NCBI RefSeq assembly: GCF_030486405.1
Contig: NZ_CP129613.1
Span: 2,232,001 to 2,296,000 of the forward strand
DNA length: 64,000 nt
From: Mycolicibacterium sp. HK-90
Lineage (GTDB): Bacteria; Actinomycetota; Actinomycetes; Mycobacteriales; Mycobacteriaceae
Direction of reading: 5' to 3'
Shown: piece after piece, positions 58,755 through 64,000 of the stretch
How positions within the stretch are numbered: the first letter of the stretch is position 1
How the letters are laid out: each line of letters begins with the position of its first letter
Made by a program: the position numbers and the translations under genes
Notes under the pieces: generated by a model
What the model was told of the DNA's origin: nothing
Seen by the model: only the letters and a program-made list of their open reading frames with translations
Database searches by the model: none

Positions 58755-58828
58755 CTGTTCATCCTTGCACCACCTGACGGGCCGGCCCGCACGCGTCGCC
58801 CCGGTTGCCGCGCGCCGACGCGGGCAAT

Positions 58829-58858
58829 TTGACCTTTAACCTGTACGGCAGCTACCGT
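58829..58858 (+). promoter_or_regulatory. Promoter of the ilvBNC operon
   Basis: TTGACC (58829-58834) and TACCGT (58853-58858) with an 18-base spacer. The expected start of transcription (about 58865) lies within two bases of the leader-peptide ATG at 58867, so the leader is probably leaderless. Confidence 0.6.
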
Positions 58859-58866
58859 CAAGTGCT

Positions 58867-58938
58867 ATGCAGACCCCCGGATTGCTCGTAGTAATTGGTT
58901 GGCGCGTTGATGCCGCGCTGGCCCTCTGCCGGGCATAG
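58867..58938 (+). CDS. ilvB leader peptide (attenuation)
   Basis: A 23-codon ORF running from ATG 58867 to TAG 58936-58938. Codons 6-10 (58882-58896) are Leu-Leu-Val-Val-Ile, three branched-chain amino acids in a row of five codons, the signature of a transcription-attenuation leader. Stalling there leaves the following segment free for an alternative hairpin; see the attenuator entry. Leaders upstream of ilvB are known from corynebacteria and have been predicted in other actinobacteria. Confidence 0.85.
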   Translation: MQTPGLLVVIGWRVDAALALCRA

Positions 58939-58992
58939 CCAACCGCATCGACGCGCCACCCTCGTACAGCTGCCGGCTGACGGGGGTTTTTT
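58900..58992 (+). promoter_or_regulatory. ilvBNC attenuator: antiterminator stem and intrinsic terminator
   Basis: Terminator: 58959-58970 pairs with 58976-58986 (one A bulge, one G-U pair, loop TGCCG), followed by six T (58987-58992). Antiterminator: 58900-58913 (inside the leader ORF, just after the Leu/Val/Ile codons) pairs over 14 bases with 58945-58958, one G-U pair, directly abutting the terminator's left arm. A ribosome stalled for lack of branched-chain aminoacyl-tRNA would leave 58900-58913 free; a ribosome reaching the stop would cover it and let the terminator form. Confidence 0.8.
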
Positions 58993-59067
58993 ATTTGCCA
59001 CAAGCAAGCCGGAAACATTGCAAAACTGGAATTCCCGAAGAGGAACGCAGACCGTGAAGAGGACATC

Positions 59068-60930
59068 GTGAGCGCACCGACAACGCGACCGCCGGCCCGG
59101 TCCGGAACCGCGCCTGCCAATGGCGCAGCCAAGGCCAACTCAGATCAGGGACAGCCCAACCGGGTTGCACCGCAGCAGCTCACCGGCGCGCAGGCAGTTG
59201 TCCGGTCGCTGGAAGAGCTCGGCGTCGACGTCGTCTTCGGCATCCCCGGCGGTGCGGTGCTGCCGGTCTACGATCCGCTGTTCGACTCGCAGAAGCTGCG
59301 GCACGTGCTGGTTCGCCATGAGCAGGGCGCCGGCCACGCGGCCAGCGGCTACGCCCACGCCACCGGCAAGGTCGGCGTGATGATGGCCACCTCAGGTCCG
59401 GGTGCAACCAACCTGATCACCCCGCTGGCCGACGCCCAGATGGACTCGATCCCCGTCGTGGCCATCACCGGGCAGGTGGGTCGCAGCCTGATCGGCACCG
59501 ACGCCTTCCAGGAAGCCGACATCACCGGTATGACCATGCCGATCACCAAGCACAACTTCCTCGTGCGCAACGGTGACGACATCGCCCAGGTGATGGCCGA
59601 GGCGTTCTACATCGCCCGCTCGGGTCGCCCGGGCGCGGTGCTCGTCGACGTCCCCAAGGACATCCTGCAGGGCCAGTGCACCTTCTCCTGGCCGCCGCAG
59701 ATCGACCTGCCCGGCTACAAGCCGAACACCAAGCCGCACAGCCGGCAGGTGCGTGAGGCCGCCAAGCTGATCGCCGCGGCGCGCAAGCCGGTGCTCTACG
59801 TCGGCGGCGGCGTGATCCGTGGCGAGGCCAGTGCCGAACTGCTGGAACTGGCCGAGCTGACCGGCATCCCGGTCGTCACGACCCTGATGGCCCGCGGCGC
59901 GTTCCCCGACAGCCACGCGCAGAACCTGGGCATGCCGGGCATGCACGGCACCGTGGCCGCGGTGGGCGCCTTGCAGAAGAGCGATCTGCTGATCGCCCTG
60001 GGCACCCGCTTCGACGACCGCGTGACGGGCCAGCTGTCGTCGTTTGCGCCGGACGCCAAGGTGATCCACGCCGACATCGACCCGGCCGAGATCGGCAAGA
60101 ACCGGCATGCCGACGTGCCGATCGTGGGTGACGTCAAGGCCGTCATCACCGATCTGGTCGAGGTGCTGCGCCGCGACGGGACGGACAAGGCCGCTCTCAC
60201 TCTGGACGGTTGGTGGGAGTACCTGTCGACGCTTCAGGAGACCTACCCGCTGAGCTACGGTCCGCAGAGCGACGGCAGCCTGAGCCCCGAGTATGTGATC
60301 GAGAAGCTGGGCCAGATCGCCGGGCCCGAAGCGGTCTATGTCGCCGGGGTCGGCCAGCACCAGATGTGGGCCGCGCAGTTCGTCAAGTACGAGAACCCCA
60401 AGACCTGGCTGAACTCCGGTGGTCTGGGCACCATGGGCTTCGCCGTCCCGGCGGCCATGGGCGCCAAGTTCGCCCGCCCGGAGGCCGAGGTGTGGGCCAT
60501 CGACGGCGACGGCTGCTTCCAGATGACCAACCAGGAGCTGGCCACCTGTGCCATCGAGGGTGCGCCGATCAAGGTGGCGTTGATCAACAACGGCAACCTC
60601 GGCATGGTGCGGCAGTGGCAGACGCTGTTCTACGACCAGCGCTACAGCCAGACCGATCTGGCCACGCATTCCCGCCGCATCCCTGACTTCGTCAAGCTGG
60701 CCGAGGCGCTGGGCTGCGTCGGGCTGCGCTGCGAGCGGGCCGAGGACGTCGAAGACGTCATCAACCAGGCCCGGGCCATCAACGACCGCCCCGTCGTCAT
60801 CGACTTCATCGTCGGCGCCGACGCGCAGGTGTGGCCGATGGTTGCCGCAGGCACCAGCAACGACGAGATCATGGCTGCCCGGGACATCCGGCCGCTGTTC
60901 GACGAGAACGACGCAGAGGGGCATGCCTGA
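59068..60930 (+). CDS. ilvB: Acetolactate synthase large subunit
   Basis: A 620-residue thiamine-diphosphate enzyme making acetolactate and acetohydroxybutyrate, the first common step to Val, Leu and Ile. Catalytic Glu lies in [19 protein letters not shown]; the FAD/beta domain holds [17 protein letters not shown]; the TPP/Mg motif is [18 protein letters not shown] through [12 protein letters not shown]. The N-terminal 30 residues ([18 protein letters not shown]) are a low-complexity extension. Start GTG 59068. Equivalent of Rv3003c; first gene after the attenuator. Confidence 0.97.
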   Translation: MSAPTTRPPARSGTAPANGAAKANSDQGQPNRVAPQQLTGAQAVVRSLEELGVDVVFGIPGGAVLPVYDPLFDSQKLRHVLVRHEQGAGHAASGYAHATGKVGVMMATSGPGATNLITPLADAQMDSIPVVAITGQVGRSLIGTDAFQEADITGMTMPITKHNFLVRNGDDIAQVMAEAFYIARSGRPGAVLVDVPKDILQGQCTFSWPPQIDLPGYKPNTKPHSRQVREAAKLIAAARKPVLYVGGGVIRGEASAELLELAELTGIPVVTTLMARGAFPDSHAQNLGMPGMHGTVAAVGALQKSDLLIALGTRFDDRVTGQLSSFAPDAKVIHADIDPAEIGKNRHADVPIVGDVKAVITDLVEVLRRDGTDKAALTLDGWWEYLSTLQETYPLSYGPQSDGSLSPEYVIEKLGQIAGPEAVYVAGVGQHQMWAAQFVKYENPKTWLNSGGLGTMGFAVPAAMGAKFARPEAEVWAIDGDGCFQMTNQELATCAIEGAPIKVALINNGNLGMVRQWQTLFYDQRYSQTDLATHSRRIPDFVKLAEALGCVGLRCERAEDVEDVINQARAINDRPVVIDFIVGADAQVWPMVAAGTSNDEIMAARDIRPLFDENDAEGHA

Positions 60931-60961
60931 TGAGCGCTCGCGCGAAGAAGAGAGGGCACTG

Positions 60962-61474
60962 ATGAGCAACACCACCCCCACCCACACCCTGTCGGTGCTG
61001 GTCGAGGACAAGCCGGGCGTCCTGGCCCGGGTGGCCTCGCTGTTCTCCCGCCGCGGCTACAACATCCAGTCGCTGGCGGTCGGTGCCACCGAGCAGAAGC
61101 ACATGTCGCGGATGACGATCGTGGTCAGCGTCGAGGACTCGCCGCTGGAGCAGATCACCAAGCAGCTCAACAAGCTGATCAACGTGATCAAGATCGTCGA
61201 GCAGGAGGAGGACAACTCCGTCTCCCGCGAACTCGCCCTGATCAAGGTGCGCGCCGATGCGAGCAACCGGGGCCAGGTCATCGAGGCGGTGAACCTGTTC
61301 CGCGCCAAGGTCGTTGACGTTTCGACCGAGTCGCTGACGATCGAGGCCACCGGTACCCCGGAGAAGCTCGAGGCCCTGCTGCGGGTCCTGGAGCCGTACG
61401 GTATCCGCGAGATCGCGCAGTCCGGCATGGTGTCGGTCTCGCGCGGGCCACGTGGTATCAGCGCAGTGAAGTAA
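60962..61474 (+). CDS. ilvN: Acetolactate synthase small (regulatory) subunit
   Basis: A 170-residue regulatory subunit that confers valine feedback on IlvB. N-terminal ACT domain: HTLSVLVEDKPGVLARVASLFSRRGYNIQSLAVG; C-terminal IlvN domain with LALIKVRADASNRGQVIEAVNLFRAKVVDVS and QSGMVSVSRG. ATG 60962 has GAAGAGAG upstream; the longer frame from 60842 overlaps ilvB. Equivalent of Rv3002c. Confidence 0.96.
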   Translation: MSNTTPTHTLSVLVEDKPGVLARVASLFSRRGYNIQSLAVGATEQKHMSRMTIVVSVEDSPLEQITKQLNKLINVIKIVEQEEDNSVSRELALIKVRADASNRGQVIEAVNLFRAKVVDVSTESLTIEATGTPEKLEALLRVLEPYGIREIAQSGMVSVSRGPRGISAVK

Positions 61475-61523
61475 GCACGTCAAGTAGCGTTAGTCGGCTG
61501 TAGAGCTAGAAAGAGAAGGATAA

Positions 61524-62543
<1,020 letters not shown>

Positions 62544-62557
62544 TTTTCCCGTCGACT

Positions 62558-62604
62558 GGCCAGTTATTGCACGCAAGCGTTGAAAGCGCGTGCAGTAACT
62601 GGCC
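62558..62604 (+). terminator. Terminator hairpin after ilvC
   Basis: 17-bp stem (62558-62574 with 62588-62604) with a single T-G wobble and a 13-base loop; T-rich sequence TTTCGG follows. It also lies at the 3' side of the convergent gene at 62616 and may stop both. Confidence 0.8.
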
Positions 62605-62615
62605 TTTCGGCTCTT

Positions 62616-62954
62616 TCAGACAATTCGGTAGCCCATCGCGGCGAGCGTTCGGGACACATTCCTGCCGTCGGCGCTGCCGGGAAGCTTCTCGGTGCTGTCG
62701 ATCTGCAGAGCCTCACCGACCACGCCGTACAGCTCGGTCGACACCGGATCGTCGGGCTCGGCCGGCTCGATCCGGCCATCCGGGTAGATGCGTTGCGCGC
62801 GCATGGCCCACGACTGTTGTGAGGCGGCGACGACGTTGTAGCCGTGCAACGGCGGGCTCACGTGGTACAGCTCCATGTCGCCCACCGCGAACAACTTCAT
62901 GACCGGATCCGTGTGTGGGACCGAACCCACCAAGCGCGCGATACCAGTGCCCAC
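62616..62954 (-). CDS. Conserved hypothetical protein
   Basis: A protein of 112 residues from GTG 62954, or 94 from ATG 62900 (MKLFAVGDMELYHVSPPLHG). I recognise no family. It reads as a compact alpha/beta protein with YHVSPPLHGYNVVAASQQSW, RIYPDGRIEP and TLAAMGYRIV at the end, with no signal peptide or membrane helix. Neither start has a clear Shine-Dalgarno sequence. It is convergent with ilvC, and codon use is like the neighbours, so I consider it real. Confidence 0.65.
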   Translation of the reverse strand: MGTGIARLVGSVPHTDPVMKLFAVGDMELYHVSPPLHGYNVVAASQQSWAMRAQRIYPDGRIEPAEPDDPVSTELYGVVGEALQIDSTEKLPGSADGRNVSRTLAAMGYRIV

Positions 62955-63010
62955 CGCACAAATCTAAATGCCGGCGGAGGGGATACAGCGCAGCAGTTTT
63001 CGGTGGCCGA

Positions 63011-63322
63011 TCAGCTGGCGCAGCCGATGGGCGCGGGTTCGCCCGCTTCTGCGGCGGCCTCACACGCTTCCCTGAACCAGGCACCGCCGGCGTCGCCGGT
63101 CGCGTACCCGCCGCCGGCCTCTCCGCGCGAGTATGCGCCGCCGGCCTCACCGGTCGCGTATCCGCCACCTGCGTTGTCGTTGACGAAACCACCGCCGCCG
63201 GGATCGCCCGGTGCCGCGAGGGCGACCCCCGCCGAGAGGCACAGTCCGGCGAAGGCGAGAGAACCCGCCGCGGCGATTCCACCCAGCGTCGACTTCAGGC
63301 GAGTCATGTTGTGCTCCATCAT
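63011..63322 (-). CDS. Small secreted glycine-rich repeat protein
   Basis: A 103-residue exported protein: signal peptide to about residue 36 (VALA-AP), then a Gly-rich mature chain with four 9-residue repeats at residues 51-86 (AGGGYATGE, AGGAYSRGE, AGGGYATGD, AGGAWFREA) and two Cys (87, 101). ATG 63322 has AGGGGG upstream; ATG 63319 and ATG 63307 are alternatives. The mature protein may be cell-wall associated. A CRP-like site lies about 80 bases upstream. Confidence 0.8.
   Translation of the reverse strand: MMEHNMTRLKSTLGGIAAAGSLAFAGLCLSAGVALAAPGDPGGGGFVNDNAGGGYATGEAGGAYSRGEAGGGYATGDAGGAWFREACEAAAEAGEPAPIGCAS
63065..63172. repeat. Four imperfect 27-bp direct repeats inside the Gly-rich gene
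   Basis: 108 bases encoding four 9-residue units of the AGGxYxxGE type. The first and third units are closest (AGGGYATGE and AGGGYATGD), the second and fourth more diverged, suggesting duplication of an 18-residue block. Confidence 0.8.
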
Positions 63323-63595
63323 TGCCAGCCCCCTGGTCGTGGCCCGCTGGTCGATGCCGGGCTTGCCGGCGCGCGGTCAGCGCTTGTGACCGATTTTACG
63401 TGACGTACGTCACATGAGACAACCGGGCGAGCAAACATCCGCGACAGCGGTGGCCGCAGGGTCGGAGGGGCCACCAAGGTCGTTTCATCAGCAAATTCCG
63501 GGGCCTGACGCAGGTTGGTCCGGGCGGCGGTCGGTGCGAATGGGCGAACTTTGGTGGGGGAGTCGTGCCGGCCGGCGGGGGCCGTCGGCGTCCCT
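63323..63595. other. Non-coding stretch between Gly-rich protein and WrbA-like gene
   Basis: 273 bases with no supportable gene. It holds the promoter region of the Gly-rich protein with a CRP-like palindrome at 63399-63414. ORFs here on either strand are antisense or lack mycobacterial codon use. Confidence 0.6.
63399..63414. promoter_or_regulatory. CRP-like binding site
   Basis: CGTGACGTACGTCACA matches the mycobacterial CRP consensus TGTGA-N6-TCACA at 9 of 10 informative positions and contains a perfect 14-base palindrome (63400-63413). It lies 77 bases upstream of the Gly-rich gene's ATG at 63322, a usual place for activation. Confidence 0.6.
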
Positions 63596-64000
63596 CTACG
63601 CACCCAGCCGCGCAGCGACACCGACCACGCGGCGGGCCAGGTGGTCCAGCGCATCGGTGGTGGTTGCGTCGAACTCGCTGATGTTGTCGTGGTTGGCCAG
63701 CAGACTCGCGCCGTACGGGTTGCCGTCGACGAACTTGAGCGGGTCGGTGTAACCGGGCGGCACGATGATCCCGCCCCAGTGCATCAGCGTGACGTAGAGC
63801 GTCAGCAGGGTGGTCTCCTGCCCGCCGTGTGCAGTGTTGGTCGAGGTGAACCCCGCGTACACCTTGTCGGCGAGCTTTCCTTGCGACCACAGGCCGCCGA
63901 GCGAGTCCAGAAAGCCGCGCAATTGCGAAGCAACAGAACCGAATCGGGTCGGGGAGCCGAAGATCACGGCATCCGCCCACACGATGTCGTCACCGGTGGC
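63596..64000 (-). CDS. WrbA-type NAD(P)H:quinone oxidoreductase (N-terminus beyond window)
   Basis: The C-terminal 134 residues of a flavodoxin-like WrbA-family protein; the 5' end lies beyond base 64000. WrbA proteins bind FMN and reduce quinones by two electrons. Family motifs are ADAVIFGSPTRFGSVASQLRGFLD and KVYAGFTSTNTAHGGQETTLLTLYVTLMHWGGIIVPPGY, with the conserved GGQETT loop. The stop is TAG at 63596-63598. In-frame ATG 63982 is internal, not the start, because family sequence continues upstream to the window edge. Confidence 0.9.
   Translation of the reverse strand, partial: ATGDDIVWADAVIFGSPTRFGSVASQLRGFLDSLGGLWSQGKLADKVYAGFTSTNTAHGGQETTLLTLYVTLMHWGGIIVPPGYTDPLKFVDGNPYGASLLANHDNISEFDATTTDALDHLARRVVGVAARLGA

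Noticed and set aside
63414..63752. 112-codon plus-strand frame near the window end
   Set aside because: Its 3' half is antisense to the WrbA-like gene and its sequence resembles no protein family.

Overview
The window is a high-GC, densely packed chromosomal segment from a Mycobacterium-type actinobacterium, most likely a rapid grower (Mycolicibacterium). The evidence is strong G/C third-position bias, many GTG starts, lipoproteins and Ala-rich signal peptides, putative IdeR and CRP motifs, and a gene order that, from memory, follows the M. tuberculosis chromosome from Rv3045 (adhC) down to Rv3001c (ilvC). No rRNA, tRNA, insertion sequence, prophage, toxin-antitoxin pair or CRISPR array was seen. 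No gene-free stretch exceeds 300 bases; the longest is 63323-63595.

The conserved backbone is: adhC, fecB, ctaD, serB2; an ABC ATPase, a Nudix hydrolase, echA17 and a methyltransferase (Rv3041c-Rv3038c); an Rv3037c-Rv3030 block that includes genes linked to 6-O-methylglucose lipopolysaccharide (glycosyltransferase, GH57 branching enzyme, methyltransferase, acyltransferase) and exported proteins; the electron transfer flavoprotein pair etfB-etfA; a GNAT/PlsC acyltransferase pair; iscS-mnmA; ligA; gatC-gatA, pfkA and gatB; lppZ; doxX; cfp6; and the branched-chain amino-acid operon ilvB-ilvN-ilvC, preceded by a leader-peptide attenuator.

Lineage-variable blocks sit between backbone genes. (1) 2788-12604: a TetR-YciI pair divergent from an eight-gene operon encoding a complete peptide/opine-class ABC importer, an isochorismatase-type hydrolase, a metallo-beta-lactamase-fold hydrolase, an unknown protein and an Fe(II)/2-oxoglutarate oxygenase; it looks like an uptake-plus-catabolism module for an unknown substrate. 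(2) 16904-19585: a small exported four-cysteine protein and a YczR/YczE-type MocR regulator/membrane protein pair with a tiny translationally coupled ORF. (3) 33732-35546: NmrA-like oxidoreductase, cupin, nitroreductase. (4) 40745-44291: SRPBCC-ArsR pair with twin operators, an acyl-CoA ligase, a YjbR protein, and a methyltransferase behind an IdeR-like iron box. (5) 46477-48706: three tandem membrane-anchored proteins sharing one undescribed extracytoplasmic domain. (6) 52362-53951: DoxX-like protein, NmrA-like oxidoreductase and divergent MarR.

Many genes have a TANNNT -10 element 6-9 bases before the start codon and no Shine-Dalgarno sequence, pointing to extensive leaderless transcription. 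All homology statements are by recognition from memory; no database search was run.
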